Positions 14,304 through 23,566 of a DNA stretch of 32,500 nt are shown here, piece after piece. The stretch covers positions 1 to 32,500 of the forward strand of contig CALVJP010000002.1 of assembly GCA_944332215.1 (NCBI GenBank), written 5' to 3'. Below the pieces are notes generated by a model that searched no databases, was not told the origin of the DNA, and saw nothing but the letters and a program-made list of their open reading frames with translations. Each line of letters starts with the position of its first letter. The first letter of the stretch is position 1. The position numbers and the translations under genes are program-made. The DNA comes from an uncultured Bacilli bacterium. GTDB lineage: Bacteria > Bacillota_I > Bacilli_A > RF39 > UBA660.

Positions 14304-15103
14304 AAATCTTCCACCAACTTTCCTTCATCTAAATAAGTCTCTTCAATCAAATTATAAAATTTTAGTTTATTGGAAAGAGCCACAATAAAAGGTAAATCTA
14401 ACTTGGCTTGCTCAAAGATTTCCGGATGATTTAAAACCGTTTTCGTAGTCCCCGCAACCATTAGTTTGTGCTTACCAAGAATGATGAGATGATTTCCATA
14501 AAGGCATTCTTCAACGTCATCCGTAATATTGATAATCGTCAAATGATCATTTTTATTTAAATCCGCTAAAATTTTTAAAATTTGATCGCGCATTTTCGGG
14601 CTTAAATGGGTAAAGCCTTCATCAATTACTAATAATTTAGGGGCCGTAATTAAAGCTCTCGCTAAGGATACAAGCTGTTTATCTTCATGATTTAAATTAT
14701 GTGGCTCTTGCTTTAAAATATCATTAAGACCAAGTAAATTCGCCATTTTGATTACTCGCTCATTAATAACATCAGGCGAATATTTTAAATTTTCTAAGGG
14801 CAAACCTATTTCCTCTTTAACTGTTTTGGCTAGAAAAGTTTTATCTGGATTTTCAAAAATAACACTAATATATTGATGAATTTCATTTGAGTTTTTTTCT
14901 GTAATTGGTATAGCTTCAAAATGAATAGGTTGATTTCCAAACACTAGTCCCGCGATTAATTTAGCTAAAGTACTTTTACCACTGGCATTTTGGCCTAAAA
15001 TGGTTGTAAAAGTGCCAGCTTTAATATTTAAGTTTAAATTATCAAAAACTAACAAATCACCATATTGAAAAGTTAAGTTATTAATCGTGATAATGTTATC
15101 CAT
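14294..15103 (-). CDS. ecfA1: ECF transporter ATPase EcfA1
   Basis: This 269-residue ABC ATPase is the first gene of the ECF module. Walker A is GQNASGKST (37-45) and Walker B is LLVIDEG (D161, E162). Three normally invariant sites differ: the Q-loop Gln is Glu (FENP, E84), the LSGGQ signature reads LNHED (137-141), and the switch His is Asp (ITDD, D195). A longer frame opens at 15166, but GGTGGTGAG lies just before the ATG at 15103 and the family begins near here. The gene has its own promoter with two upstream direct repeats. Confidence 0.92.
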   Translation of the reverse strand: MDNIITINNLTFQYGDLLVFDNLNLNIKAGTFTTILGQNASGKSTLAKLIAGLVFGNQPIHFEAIPITEKNSNEIHQYISVIFENPDKTFLAKTVKEEIGLPLENLKYSPDVINERVIKMANLLGLNDILKQEPHNLNHEDKQLVSLARALITAPKLLVIDEGFTHLSPKMRDQILKILADLNKNDHLTIINITDDVEECLYGNHLIILGKHKLMVAGTTKTVLNHPEIFEQAKLDLPFIVALSNKLKFYNLIEETYLDEGKLVEDLWP

Positions 15104-15124
15104 TTTCTCACCACCATATTCATT

Positions 15125-15153
15125 ATTATAATATAAAATAAGGTTATTGACAA
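15125..15153 (-). promoter_or_regulatory. Sigma-A promoter of the ecfA1-ecfA2-ecfT-truA unit
   Basis: TTGTCA (15148-15153) and TATAAT (15125-15130) are separated by 17 bases on the minus strand. The -10 lies about 21 bases before the ecfA1 ATG, so the leader is very short. Confidence 0.85.
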
Positions 15154-15157
15154 CTGG

Positions 15158-15209
15158 TCTAAACAATACCTGTGATTATCAAGCGAAAATTTTCTTTCTA
15201 AACAATACC
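15158..15209. repeat. Two 13-bp direct repeats upstream of the ecfA1 promoter
   Basis: TCTAAACAATACC occurs at 15158-15170 and 15197-15209, 39 bp apart, both perfect. The inner copy ends 4 bases before the -35 box. This geometry suits an activator or repressor that binds twice, but no regulator is known. It could also be a small duplication. Confidence 0.6.
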
Positions 15210-15221
15210 AAGAAAAAAACG

Positions 15222-16178
15222 CTACCGCGGCACATTGGAATTTTTTTTACTTTTTACATGAGCATATATTTTATTGGCATTACCATGCATTATCTTTTGA
15301 ATATCTTCGGGCTTAAAATGGAAACTTAGTAATTTATTTATTTCATCTACTTGAACATTATATGAAAACAAAGGGGAAGCACTAGTATCGGTTTCATCAA
15401 AAGATTTTAGCCATTCCATATTATCACTTGCCAAAAAAATATGATCCACGCCAAATAGATTGGCGGCATAAATAATATGATCTATATAAGCTTTTTTAAG
15501 ACTATTTACACTAGTTTGATTTGTTAAAAATGGGGGATAGGCCACTAAGCCTAAATAGCCTCCAACACTTTTCAATAATTTTAACTGCTCATCGTTTAAA
15601 TTGCGTGGATGATCATATAAAGAGCGAATGTTAGAATGGGAAGCATAACAAATAACGTCTTTATGCTGCCTTTGGGCCTTAGCAATTTCATCAATTATAC
15701 CTTTAAAAGTCGCTTCATTGGCATGGGAAAGATCGATAGCTAAACCAAGGTCTATAGCTTTTTGGATAAAAGTGCGACCTAAAGCTGTAAGTCCTTGGGT
15801 ACTACGATTTCCAGAGCCATATTTATTTGGCGTATTCCACGTTAAAATGATGGCATCTAAACCTGCTTGATATAAAGCTTCAAGTTCGCGTTCGTCTTGA
15901 ATATAGTCACAGCCTTCAATACTATAAAGCAAATTTATTTTAAAATTAAAGCTTTCAAGTGTATGAACGGCTTCTTTAAACATCAAAAGAACATTAATAT
16001 TGGACGGATACTTTAATTTATGCCCCATCTCATCAGGGCTCATGAAATACAAATTGGCACCAATTCCAAACACTTTGCCCCAAGTAATATTATCAAGCAT
16101 TTTTTGTAACTCTGGATACTTATTTTGTCTTTTAGCCATATAAGCTAAAGTTAATAAGTCTAAATGCATATCAAACAT
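15222..16178 (-). CDS. Membrane dipeptidase-type metallopeptidase (M19)
   Basis: This is a renal-dipeptidase-like zinc hydrolase that cleaves dipeptides, in bacteria often with broad specificity including D-amino acids. The 318-residue protein has the HxD zinc pair right at the N-terminus (H5, D7), a Glu in SIEGCD, the LSHAN and SHSNIRS histidine segments, and a C-terminal ASDNMEW Asp. There is no signal peptide, so it acts in the cytoplasm. The frame extends to a GTG at 16187, but AAGGTGA lies 5 bases before the ATG at 16178, which I chose. It follows the SDR gene by 14 bases. Confidence 0.88.
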   Translation of the reverse strand: MFDMHLDLLTLAYMAKRQNKYPELQKMLDNITWGKVFGIGANLYFMSPDEMGHKLKYPSNINVLLMFKEAVHTLESFNFKINLLYSIEGCDYIQDERELEALYQAGLDAIILTWNTPNKYGSGNRSTQGLTALGRTFIQKAIDLGLAIDLSHANEATFKGIIDEIAKAQRQHKDVICYASHSNIRSLYDHPRNLNDEQLKLLKSVGGYLGLVAYPPFLTNQTSVNSLKKAYIDHIIYAANLFGVDHIFLASDNMEWLKSFDETDTSASPLFSYNVQVDEINKLLSFHFKPEDIQKIMHGNANKIYAHVKSKKNSNVPR

Positions 16179-16192
16179 CTTTATCACCTTGC

Positions 16193-16945
16193 TTAGCTTT
16201 TTTTATTTTTTTGAATTTTATAAACAATTTTAAGCAATAATTTCCGTGGGACAAACCTCGTGATAAAAACCGCTAATTTCATTTTAACACCAGGAATGAT
16301 AATAAGTTTTTCATTAAACATTTGTTTAATAGCGTACTTTGCCACATCCATACTATTCTGTGGTTTCAAGCTAAAACTGACATTAGCCACCCGATTAAAT
16401 TCCGTTTCCACTGGGCCTGGGCAAAGAGTGCTTATAGAAACATTACTACCGTCTTTTTTTAATTCTTCATAAAGAGCTTCAGTTAGTCTTAAAACATAAC
16501 TTTTGGTCGCATAATACGTGGCCATTAAGGGGCCTGGCATAAAGGCCGCCGATGAGGCTACATTTAAAATATATCCCTGGTCTTTCTTTTTAAAATCGTT
16601 TAAAAAAAGTTTGGTTAAAGTATGCACCCCTTTGATATTTAAATCAATCATATCAAGATCTTTATCTAGTTTAGTTTGATTAAAATTACCACATAGGCCA
16701 AAACCAGCATTGTTAATTAGTATATCTATGTTTTCTTTTTTGACTTTATTATATAATTCCATACAATTAAAGGTGCTGGAAACATCCATGATAATAATTT
16801 TAGCTTTATCGCCTAATTCTTTGGCTAATTTTTCTAATTTAGTCTTTCTTCGCGCGACTAAAATTACTTCGTACCCTTCAGCCACCAAAACTCTAGCCAT
16901 ATCAGCTCCAAGACCAGAGCTAGCTCCTGTTATTAATGCTTTCAT
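16193..16945 (-). CDS. Short-chain dehydrogenase/reductase (SDR)
   Basis: This 250-residue classical SDR is probably NADP-dependent; ARRKTK after the second strand fits binding of the 2' phosphate. It has the TGASSGLG nucleotide loop (6-13), NNAG (78-81), and the catalytic S131 with Y144-x3-K148. The C-terminus is basic and hydrophobic (about 220-250), as in SDRs that sit at membranes. The substrate is unknown; the family includes DltE- and YqjQ-like enzymes. I chose the ATG at 16945 (MKALITG, preceded by GGGTGG) over 16957, which has no SD. It heads the two-gene unit with the dipeptidase. Confidence 0.88.
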   Translation of the reverse strand: MKALITGASSGLGADMARVLVAEGYEVILVARRKTKLEKLAKELGDKAKIIIMDVSSTFNCMELYNKVKKENIDILINNAGFGLCGNFNQTKLDKDLDMIDLNIKGVHTLTKLFLNDFKKKDQGYILNVASSAAFMPGPLMATYYATKSYVLRLTEALYEELKKDGSNVSISTLCPGPVETEFNRVANVSFSLKPQNSMDVAKYAIKQMFNEKLIIIPGVKMKLAVFITRFVPRKLLLKIVYKIQKNKKS

Positions 16946-17079
16946 TATACCACCCATTTCTATCTTTTTATTATATAGCAGGAGGTCTTATTTGTAAACA
17001 CTTAGCATAAATATTTTGGGCGAAACAGTATCTGATATTTCCTTTCATCTAAGTATATTCAGTTATAAATTAATTAACC

Positions 17080-17102
17080 AAAAAAGATGCTTATTTGGCA
17101 TC
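17080..17102 (-). terminator. Rho-independent terminator closing the ribosomal cluster
   Basis: GATGC / GCATC (17098-17102 with 17086-17090) with a 7-base loop is followed by TTTTTT on the minus strand. The rplQ stop lies in the loop. Confidence 0.75.
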
Positions 17103-17447
17103 TCCTTCTACAAGTTCAATTTGAACCAATAAGGCATCATCGCCTCTACGTTCATCTAATTTTAAAATTCTAGTGTAGCCACCATTTCTGGTTGCATATC
17201 TAACTGCTAAATCATCAAAAACCTTTTTCACCGTGGCTTTATCATTTTGTAAAAATGCTAATGCTTTTCTTCGCGCCACAAGTGAACCATCTTTACCATA
17301 TGAAATCATTTTATCAACAAATTTACGTGCTTCTTTAGCTCTAGTTTCTGTTGTTACAATTTTTTCATTATTAATAATGTCTCTAGTTAGATTTGCAAGC
17401 ATACTTCTTCGATGTTTGTTGTCACGTCCTAGTTTTCTATAAGCCAT
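17091..17447 (-). CDS. rplQ: 50S ribosomal protein L17
   Basis: L17 lies near the polypeptide exit of the large subunit. The 118-residue protein has the [21 protein letters not shown] opening and the [20 protein letters not shown] signature, and is of ordinary bacterial length. It follows rpoA by 17 bases and is the last gene of the cluster. Confidence 0.97.
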   Translation of the reverse strand: MAYRKLGRDNKHRRSMLANLTRDIINNEKIVTTETRAKEARKFVDKMISYGKDGSLVARRKALAFLQNDKATVKKVFDDLAVRYATRNGGYTRILKLDERRGDDALLVQIELVEGDAK

Positions 17448-17464
17448 AATATTCCTCCTAACTA

Positions 17465-18412
17465 TTAATCTTCATCGCGGAATTTAAGTCCCATATCTTT
17501 AATTTTATCCATTACTTCTTTTAAAGATTTCTTACCTAAATTACGTATTTTCATCATTTCTAATTCTGATTTTTCCGTTAAGTCACCTAAAGTATTAATG
17601 TTAGCTCGTTTTAAACAGTTATATGCTCTAACTGAAAAGTCTAAATCATCGATAGAAGTTTCTAGTTTTTTAAGCTTACTATCTTCTTGTTTAGCATTCA
17701 TAATACCAGTAATATCAGCGATTTCACTTAAATTAGTTACTATTTTTAAGTGTTCGATTAAGATTTTTGCACCTAAAGCCATTGCTTCTTCTGGTCTAAT
17801 TGAGCCATTGGTTTCAACTTCCATAGTCAATTTGTCATATGAAGCATCTTGACCAACACGGGCATTATCAACGTAGAAATTAATTCTTTCGATTGGTGAA
17901 TATAAAGCATCAATCGGAATATAACCAATTTTGTCGCCCTCAATATATTTTTTATTGTCAGGAGCTAAAACTGCACCACGACCGTTAGCAATGATAATTT
18001 CCATATCTAATTTGCCACCCTTAGCTAGATGAGCAATAACTTGGTCTTTATTAATGATTTCAATATCGGCATCACATTCAATATCAGCAGCCGTAACTGT
18101 TCCTTCTTCGTGAGCTGATAAGTGAGCTACTTTAACATCTTCAGAATGATTTTTAATAACAATGCTCTTTAAATTTAAGATAATTGCTGTTACATCTTCG
18201 ACAATGCCTTCAATAGTTTGGAATTCATGCATAACACCGTCGATTTTGACAGCGACAATGGCACTACCAGGCATGCTTGAAAGCATAACTCTTCTTAAAG
18301 AGTTTCCTAAAGTTCTTCCAAAACCTCTTTCTAAAGGCTCTAATTCGAATTTTCCATAATTATTATTTTCTACATATTCTGTTATTTTGTATTCTGGTTT
18401 TTCAAAGTTCAT
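17465..18412 (-). CDS. rpoA: RNA polymerase alpha subunit
   Basis: Alpha dimerises to begin RNA polymerase assembly, and its C-terminal domain contacts UP elements and activators. The 315-residue protein has the dimerisation domain ([18 protein letters not shown]) and a C-terminal domain with [17 protein letters not shown] and the LGKKSLKEV helix. The frame extends to 18499 within rpsK, but [10 protein letters not shown] at 18412 is preceded by AAGGGAG and matches the family start, so I use it. Confidence 0.97.
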   Translation of the reverse strand: MNFEKPEYKITEYVENNNYGKFELEPLERGFGRTLGNSLRRVMLSSMPGSAIVAVKIDGVMHEFQTIEGIVEDVTAIILNLKSIVIKNHSEDVKVAHLSAHEEGTVTAADIECDADIEIINKDQVIAHLAKGGKLDMEIIIANGRGAVLAPDNKKYIEGDKIGYIPIDALYSPIERINFYVDNARVGQDASYDKLTMEVETNGSIRPEEAMALGAKILIEHLKIVTNLSEIADITGIMNAKQEDSKLKKLETSIDDLDFSVRAYNCLKRANINTLGDLTEKSELEMMKIRNLGKKSLKEVMDKIKDMGLKFRDED

Positions 18413-18428
18413 ATAAGACTCCCTTCTT

Positions 18429-18812
18429 TTATCCGCGTGGTCGTTTTGGTGGACGACATCCATTATGTGGGATCGGTGTGGTATCAGAAATTGAAGCAAT
18501 TTCTAGCCCAGCTGTTTGTAATGAACGAATGGCTGTTTCACGTCCAGAGCCTAATCCTTTCGCGAATACTTCAACTTTACGCATTCCCATTTCGTAAGCG
18601 GCTCTACCAGCGGCTTCAGCGGCTTGACCAGCTGCGAATGGAGTTGATTTCTTACTTCCCTTAATACCTAACGTTCCAGCTGAGGCCCAGCTTATGGCAT
18701 TACCCTCTTTATCTGTAAGGGTAACAATGGTATTATTAAAAGTTGAATGAATAAAAGCTTTACCTTCAGGAACGTTTTTCTTAACTTTTCGTTTTCTTGC
18801 TTTATAAGCCAT
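18429..18812 (-). CDS. rpsK: 30S ribosomal protein S11
   Basis: S11 sits on the platform near the mRNA exit. The 127-residue protein has the [15 protein letters not shown] segment, the [18 protein letters not shown] block and the C-terminal [18 protein letters not shown]. It lies 24 bases after rpsM. Confidence 0.98.
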   Translation of the reverse strand: MAYKARKRKVKKNVPEGKAFIHSTFNNTIVTLTDKEGNAISWASAGTLGIKGSKKSTPFAAGQAAEAAGRAAYEMGMRKVEVFAKGLGSGRETAIRSLQTAGLEIASISDTTPIPHNGCRPPKRPRG

Positions 18813-18836
18813 GTATAATAACCTCCTTCTCGTTTA

Positions 18837-19202
18837 CTATTTCTTTTTATTAGCGATTGTTACCGCTTTACCTTTACGAGTACGAGCATTTCTGCTTGTT
18901 CTTTGTCCTCTTACTGGTAAACCTTTTTTATGACGGGTTCCTTCGTAAGAATTAATTTCCATCTTCGTCTTGATGTTCATGTTTATTTCACGACGTAAGT
19001 CACCTTCAGTTAAGTATTTGTTTACTTCGTCACGAATAGCAACAAGTTCTTCATTGGATAAATCTCCAGCTTTTTTGTTAATGTTTACTTTAGCATCTTT
19101 TAAGATTTGGTTTGATAAACTACGACCAATTCCATAAATGTATGTTAAAGCAATTTCAATTCTTTTATTATTAGGTACATCTACACCTTTAATACGTGCC
19201 AC
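18837..19202 (-). CDS. rpsM: 30S ribosomal protein S13
   Basis: S13 forms bridges between the 30S head and the 50S subunit. The 121-residue protein has the [20 protein letters not shown] opening, a helix-hairpin-helix (TYIYGIGRS) and the basic [19 protein letters not shown] tail. Its start lies 14 bases after the rpmJ stop. Confidence 0.98.
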   Translation of the reverse strand: MARIKGVDVPNNKRIEIALTYIYGIGRSLSNQILKDAKVNINKKAGDLSNEELVAIRDEVNKYLTEGDLRREINMNIKTKMEINSYEGTRHKKGLPVRGQRTSRNARTRKGKAVTIANKKK

Positions 19203-19216
19203 TCTAACACCTCCTA

Positions 19217-19330
19217 TTAACCTTGTCTTTGTTTATGTTTAGGGTTCTCGCAAATAACGAAAACTTTTCCATGTCTTTTAATTATTTTACATTTGTCGCA
19301 TATTTTTTTGACTGATGGTCTTACTTTCAT
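19217..19330 (-). CDS. rpmJ: 50S ribosomal protein L36
   Basis: This 37-residue protein binds zinc with the C-x2-C ... C ... H pattern (C11, C14, C27, H32) and opens [15 protein letters not shown]. It is the smallest large-subunit protein. The zinc-binding (C+) form is the only L36 here. It lies between infA (13 bases) and rpsM (14 bases). Confidence 0.97.
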   Translation of the reverse strand: MKVRPSVKKICDKCKIIKRHGKVFVICENPKHKQRQG

Positions 19331-19343
19331 AATATCCCTCCTA

Positions 19344-19559
19344 TTATTTTCGATAGGTTATACGCCCGCGTGTTAAATCATAAGGTGATAATTCTACCGT
19401 TACTCTGTCACCTTTTAAAATGCGGATATGGTTGAAACGCATTTTACCAGAAACGCGAGCTTTGATAACGTGTTTATTTTCAAGCGTTATTAAAAATTCT
19501 CCACCAGGTAAAACTTCATCTACCAAGCCTTCAACTTCAATAACATCTTGTTTGGCCAT
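19344..19559 (-). CDS. infA: Translation initiation factor IF-1
   Basis: IF-1 occupies the 30S A site during initiation. The 71-residue protein is an OB-fold with the [16 protein letters not shown] opening and the [21 protein letters not shown] signature. It is 4 bases after map, so the two are tightly linked. Confidence 0.98.
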   Translation of the reverse strand: MAKQDVIEVEGLVDEVLPGGEFLITLENKHVIKARVSGKMRFNHIRILKGDRVTVELSPYDLTRGRITYRK

Positions 19560-19563
19560 TTTA

Positions 19564-20319
19564 TCACCTCCCGGTCCTTTTTGTTAATATTTCATAACCA
19601 TCTTTGGTAATGAGGACAGTGTGTTCAAAATGAGCCGATGGACGTTCATCCGCGGTCACAATTGTCCAGTCATCATCCAAGATATAAATTTCTCTAGTGC
19701 CTAAATTAAGCATGGGCTCAACAGCAATAACCATCCCCTCTTTTAACATAGGTCCAGTATGCTCTTTGCCATAGTTAGGAACATCGGGCTCTTCATGAAC
19801 ATGCGCACCAACACCATGGCCGACTAGTTCTCTAACAACACTTAAATTATGAACTTCGGCGTATTCACTTACGGCATGGCCAATATCACCAACTCTGATA
19901 CCGTCTTTAATGACCTCTAAGCCTTGAAATAAAGAGGCTTCAGTGTGTTTAAGTAAATACTGTTTTTCTTCCGATATGTTCCCAACAGGGTAAGTCCAAG
20001 CGGAATCACCATGGTAGCCTTTATAACAGGCTCCAATATCAATGGAAATAATATCGCCTTCTTTTAGTTTGCGGTTACTAGGGATGCCATGGACAACTTC
20101 TTCGTTAATGGATGTACAAATTGTCCCTGGAAAGCCATCGTAACCTTTGAAAGAAGGGGTAGCTCCTCTTTTGATAATATAATCATAAGCTAATTTATCT
20201 AACTCTTTGGTAGTAATCCCTGGCTTAATAAAAGGTTTTAAATATAAATGGGTACTACCCGTTATTTCCCCGGCTATTTTTAATAGCTCAATTTCTCTTG
20301 GAGTCTTAATGCTGATCAT
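19564..20319 (-). CDS. map: Type I methionine aminopeptidase
   Basis: Map removes the initiator Met from nascent proteins. The 251-residue protein has the family metal ligands in order: HGIPS His, two Asp in [28 protein letters not shown] His, and the Glu of VIAVEPML and the C-terminal FEHT segment. No N-terminal zinc finger is present. Its start overlaps the end of adk by 14 bases. No KOW-domain gene separates map from infA, unlike some Bacillus species. Confidence 0.97.
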   Translation of the reverse strand: MISIKTPREIELLKIAGEITGSTHLYLKPFIKPGITTKELDKLAYDYIIKRGATPSFKGYDGFPGTICTSINEEVVHGIPSNRKLKEGDIISIDIGACYKGYHGDSAWTYPVGNISEEKQYLLKHTEASLFQGLEVIKDGIRVGDIGHAVSEYAEVHNLSVVRELVGHGVGAHVHEEPDVPNYGKEHTGPMLKEGMVIAVEPMLNLGTREIYILDDDWTIVTADERPSAHFEHTVLITKDGYEILTKRTGR

Positions 20320-20950
20320 AAAGTCCTCCTATTATTTTTTGAATTTGATCGAAAGTATAAGTAGCATTGATACCACTGTTAACATGATAAGCTATCTTTT
20401 TATCTTCGTAATATTTAATTAGTGGGGCAGTTTGGTTTTCATAGATTTGATACCTTTTCTCAAAGGTCTGCTCATTATCATCATTTCTTTTAATCAGTTG
20501 GTGCTGACAATTATCACAGATGCCTTTGACTTTAGCTTTGGGATCTAATAATTCGTTAAAAACAGCTCCACAATTTGGGCATATTTCGCGGCCAACGATG
20601 CGCTGCTTAGCAATTTCTTTATCTAAATCTAAGATAATTACAATGCCCATTGGTTTATTTAACTTTTTTAACAACTTTTCATAAATTTTAGCTTGCCCAA
20701 GATTTCGAGGATAGCCGTCTAGGACATAGCCTTTATCACAATCTTTTTGTTGCAATCTAACTTCAAGTAAATTTGTGACTAATTCATCACTGGCAAAATT
20801 GCCTTGATTTAAACTTTGTTTTAAGTTTTCATCTTGAATATTGCGTAGTAAATCCCCAGTGGAAATATGAGGAATACCATATTTCTTACTTACTTTAGCT
20901 GATTGTGTCCCCTTACCGGCGGCCGGCGGAGCTATGAATGTTATGTTCAT
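20306..20950 (-). CDS. adk: Adenylate kinase, zinc-lid type
   Basis: Adk interconverts ATP, AMP and ADP. The 214-residue protein has the long lid with four Cys (C124, C127, C145, C148), which bind zinc as in Gram-positive enzymes, the AMP-binding STGDLLR and the DGYPRN motif. The P-loop is unusual: APPAAGKGT (7-15) in place of GxPGxGKGT, so both early glycines (7, 10) are Ala, while GKGT is intact. The start overlaps the secY stop as TAATG. Confidence 0.95.
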   Translation of the reverse strand: MNITFIAPPAAGKGTQSAKVSKKYGIPHISTGDLLRNIQDENLKQSLNQGNFASDELVTNLLEVRLQQKDCDKGYVLDGYPRNLGQAKIYEKLLKKLNKPMGIVIILDLDKEIAKQRIVGREICPNCGAVFNELLDPKAKVKGICDNCQHQLIKRNDDNEQTFEKRYQIYENQTAPLIKYYEDKKIAYHVNSGINATYTFDQIQKIIGGLYDQH

Positions 20951-22215
20951 TAGCGAGCCTTTCTACGAGATTTGTAACTACGGCTAATTAAGTTACTCTC
21001 TAATTGTTTATAGGCTTCTAAGATAACGCCGACAACGATGATAAGTCCAGTACCTCCAATCGAAACGGTTGTTGGTAAAGTTGAAATGGCTCCAAAAATA
21101 TATGGAAGTCCCGCAATAACGGCTAAGAATATTGAGCCGACAACGGTAATGCGGATAAGGACTTTACTAACATATTTTTCAGTTTCTACGCCTGGTCTAA
21201 CTCCAGGTATATATCCTCCATTTTTTTGCAAGTTTTCTGATAATTCTTTTGGTTTAATGGTTATAAACGTATAGAAATATGAGAAAGCGACAATAAATAG
21301 AATGAATAAGATAAAGCCGGTAACTGAAGATAGGCTAAGCCATTTATTGACAAAGGCCATCCAGCTATCATTTTTCGCAAATTGGGCGATTAAAGCCGGC
21401 ACTGAAATTAGAGCTGAAGCGAAGATTACTGGAATAACACCTGCTGAATTTAATTTAAATGGCATGTAAGTTTGATTACCACCATAACTACTAGTTGTTT
21501 TATTGGCATATTGAACAGGTATTCTTCTTTCAGCTAATTGAACGTATAAAACGCCTAAGATGACGGCAACATAAACAAGCACAAAGACAGCAAAGGAAAC
21601 AACGCCTAAAAATGTACTTTGAGTTGTTGCTGTATCTACTAAACTACCCCAAGCCTCAGTAAACATATATGGGGTGCTAGCTAAAATACCAGCCATAATA
21701 ATCATAGAAATACCATTACCTAAACCTTTCATGGTAATTTGATCACCAATCCAAAGGAGTAATGATGTCCCGGCAGTTAAAACCAAAGATACTTCTAAAT
21801 AATCCATAACTTCTCCGTTTGGCATAAAAGCAAACGAGAACATGTAACCTTGAATAAAGGCTAAAATTATTCCTAAAATTCTGGTAATCTGATTAATCTT
21901 ATTGCGTCCGGTCTGGCCTTGTTTGGCAAGTTCTGTGAAATAAGGAATAATATCCATTTGTAATAATTGCATAACAATTGAGGCCGTAATGTATGGCATC
22001 ACCCCTAAAGCAAAAATTGAAAAGTTTTGCATGGCGCCGCCACCCATCATATCTAGTAGTTTTAAAAATCCAACATCTAAATTTTCGTTATCGACACCGG
22101 GTACAACAACGGCTGTACCTAGTTTAAATATGAATAGACAAGCTAAGGTAAACCATATTTTTTTTCTTAAGTCTTTATTAGCTGGGCTAAAAATTTGTTT
22201 AATGACTTTAAACAA
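20950..22215 (-). CDS. secY: Protein translocase subunit SecY
   Basis: SecY is the pore of the Sec export channel. The 421-residue protein has ten expected membrane spans and the family segments (GTAVVVPGVD, plug-region GGGAMQNFSIFALGVMPYI, and cytoplasmic TGRNKINQITR loop). The start is TTG at 22215: an excellent SD (AGAGGTGAT) ends 4 bases before it, and the preceding rplO stop abuts it with no gap. Translation is therefore likely coupled to rplO. Confidence 0.96.
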   Translation of the reverse strand: MFKVIKQIFSPANKDLRKKIWFTLACLFIFKLGTAVVVPGVDNENLDVGFLKLLDMMGGGAMQNFSIFALGVMPYITASIVMQLLQMDIIPYFTELAKQGQTGRNKINQITRILGIILAFIQGYMFSFAFMPNGEVMDYLEVSLVLTAGTSLLLWIGDQITMKGLGNGISMIIMAGILASTPYMFTEAWGSLVDTATTQSTFLGVVSFAVFVLVYVAVILGVLYVQLAERRIPVQYANKTTSSYGGNQTYMPFKLNSAGVIPVIFASALISVPALIAQFAKNDSWMAFVNKWLSLSSVTGFILFILFIVAFSYFYTFITIKPKELSENLQKNGGYIPGVRPGVETEKYVSKVLIRITVVGSIFLAVIAGLPYIFGAISTLPTTVSIGGTGLIIVVGVILEAYKQLESNLISRSYKSRRKAR

Positions 22216-22659
22216 TTAGATCACCTCTGCTTTTCCACCTGTTTTTTCTATTGCTTCTTTGGCAGTTTGAGAAAATTTATTAGCTTTAACAGTTAATTTT
22301 TTTTCTAACTTGCCATTTCCTAACACTTTAATTCCATCTAATGTGTTTTTTACTAATCCCATATCTTTTAAGATTTCTGGAGATACTTCAGCTCCATCTT
22401 CAAATTTATTTAGATCATCTAAGTTAATAACAGCATATACTTTTTTAAAACGGGCATTGGTGAAACCTCTTTTTGGAAGCCTTCTGAATAATGGGGTTTG
22501 CCCACCTTCAAAACCAATTCTAACACCGCCACCGCTTCTTGAGTTTTGTCCATTTTCCCCACGGCCAGCTGTTTTACCAGTGCCGCTTCCAGGGCCACGA
22601 CCAACTCTTTTACGAGCTTTGGTTGCTTCAGGATTGGGTTTTACAGTATGTAATTTCAT
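22216..22659 (-). CDS. rplO: 50S ribosomal protein L15
   Basis: L15 is a late-assembly 23S rRNA-binding protein. The 147-residue protein has the basic Gly-rich opening ([19 protein letters not shown]) and the [15 protein letters not shown] block. The ATG overlaps the rpsE stop by one base (TAATG); the usual rpmD gene between them is absent. Confidence 0.97.
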   Translation of the reverse strand: MKLHTVKPNPEATKARKRVGRGPGSGTGKTAGRGENGQNSRSGGGVRIGFEGGQTPLFRRLPKRGFTNARFKKVYAVINLDDLNKFEDGAEVSPEILKDMGLVKNTLDGIKVLGNGKLEKKLTVKANKFSQTAKEAIEKTGGKAEVI

Positions 22660-23165
22660 TATAAAATCTCCTCCACTTGTTTGCCACGTAGTTTAGCTAC
22701 TTGACTAGCTGTTTTTTGTTGTTTTAAAGCATCTAAAGTCGCATATGCCATATTAACTTTGGTATTTGATCCTAATGATTTTGATAAAATATCTTTAACG
22801 CCGGCGAGCTCTAAGACTGCTCTGACAGGGCCGCCAGCTTTAACTCCTGTACCTTTTGAGGCTGGTTTAAGCATTACTTTACTTGCCCCTCTAGTACCAA
22901 TAGCTTCATGTGGGATAGTATGTTCATCAACTAAGGCTACTTTAGTGATGTTTTTGGTGGCAGCAGCCACGGCTTTTTTAATAGCATCTGGGACTTCAGC
23001 TGCTTTTCCAGAGCCGATTCCAACTTTGCCTTTTCTGTCACCAACAACGACAGTAGCAGCGAAACGTAATTGACGACCACCTTTGGTTACTTTGGTAACA
23101 CGTCCAATATTAATAACTTCTTCATCATATAATTTTGGACGGGGTTCTCTTCTTCTAGTTTCCAC
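22659..23165 (-). CDS. rpsE: 30S ribosomal protein S5
   Basis: S5 helps decode mRNA and unwinds it at the 30S entry. The 168-residue protein has the S5 double-stranded-RNA-binding N-domain ([21 protein letters not shown]) and the C-terminal [19 protein letters not shown]. It follows rplR by 13 bases and directly overlaps rplO. Confidence 0.97.
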   Translation of the reverse strand: METRRREPRPKLYDEEVINIGRVTKVTKGGRQLRFAATVVVGDRKGKVGIGSGKAAEVPDAIKKAVAAATKNITKVALVDEHTIPHEAIGTRGASKVMLKPASKGTGVKAGGPVRAVLELAGVKDILSKSLGSNTKVNMAYATLDALKQQKTASQVAKLRGKQVEEIL

Positions 23166-23178
23166 TTCTTTCCCTCCT

Positions 23179-23541
23179 TTAGAATTCTAATCCATTGGCG
23201 CGAGCAGCATCTGCTAATGCTTTAACACGGCCATGATACAAGTATCCGCCTCTATCGAATACTACATTTGTAATTTTTGCTTCTTTTGCTCTTTTAGCAA
23301 TTAATTCCCCGACTTTGGTAGCTGCTTCTACATTTCCACCATTAGCTAGTTTCAATTCTTTGTCAATTGAAGAAGCACTTACTAAAGTTTTACCCTCACT
23401 ATCATCAATGATTTGAGCGAAGATATTGCTATTAGATCTAAACACGTTTAATCTAGGGGTTTTAGGAGTTCCAGATACTTTAGCTCTGACTCTGTCGTGT
23501 CTAGCAAGACGTACTTTATTACGATTTTCTTTTTTTATCAT
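23179..23541 (-). CDS. rplR: 50S ribosomal protein L18
   Basis: L18 binds 5S rRNA. The 120-residue protein has a basic N-terminus and the conserved [19 protein letters not shown] and [19 protein letters not shown] blocks. It lies 25 bases after rplF. Confidence 0.97.
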   Translation of the reverse strand: MIKKENRNKVRLARHDRVRAKVSGTPKTPRLNVFRSNSNIFAQIIDDSEGKTLVSASSIDKELKLANGGNVEAATKVGELIAKRAKEAKITNVVFDRGGYLYHGRVKALADAARANGLEF

Positions 23542-23566
23542 AATATCTTCTCCTTTACTTTTTTAA

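Noticed and set aside
15211-15231. Terminator after the dipeptidase gene (CGC-GGTA-GCG plus T-run)
   Set aside because: The stem is only 3 bp, too weak to call, although the T-run is present.
22310-22696. Long open frames opposite rplO, rpsE, rplF and other ribosomal genes
   Set aside because: They are antisense shadows of strongly conserved ribosomal protein genes, have no ribosome binding sites, and match no family.
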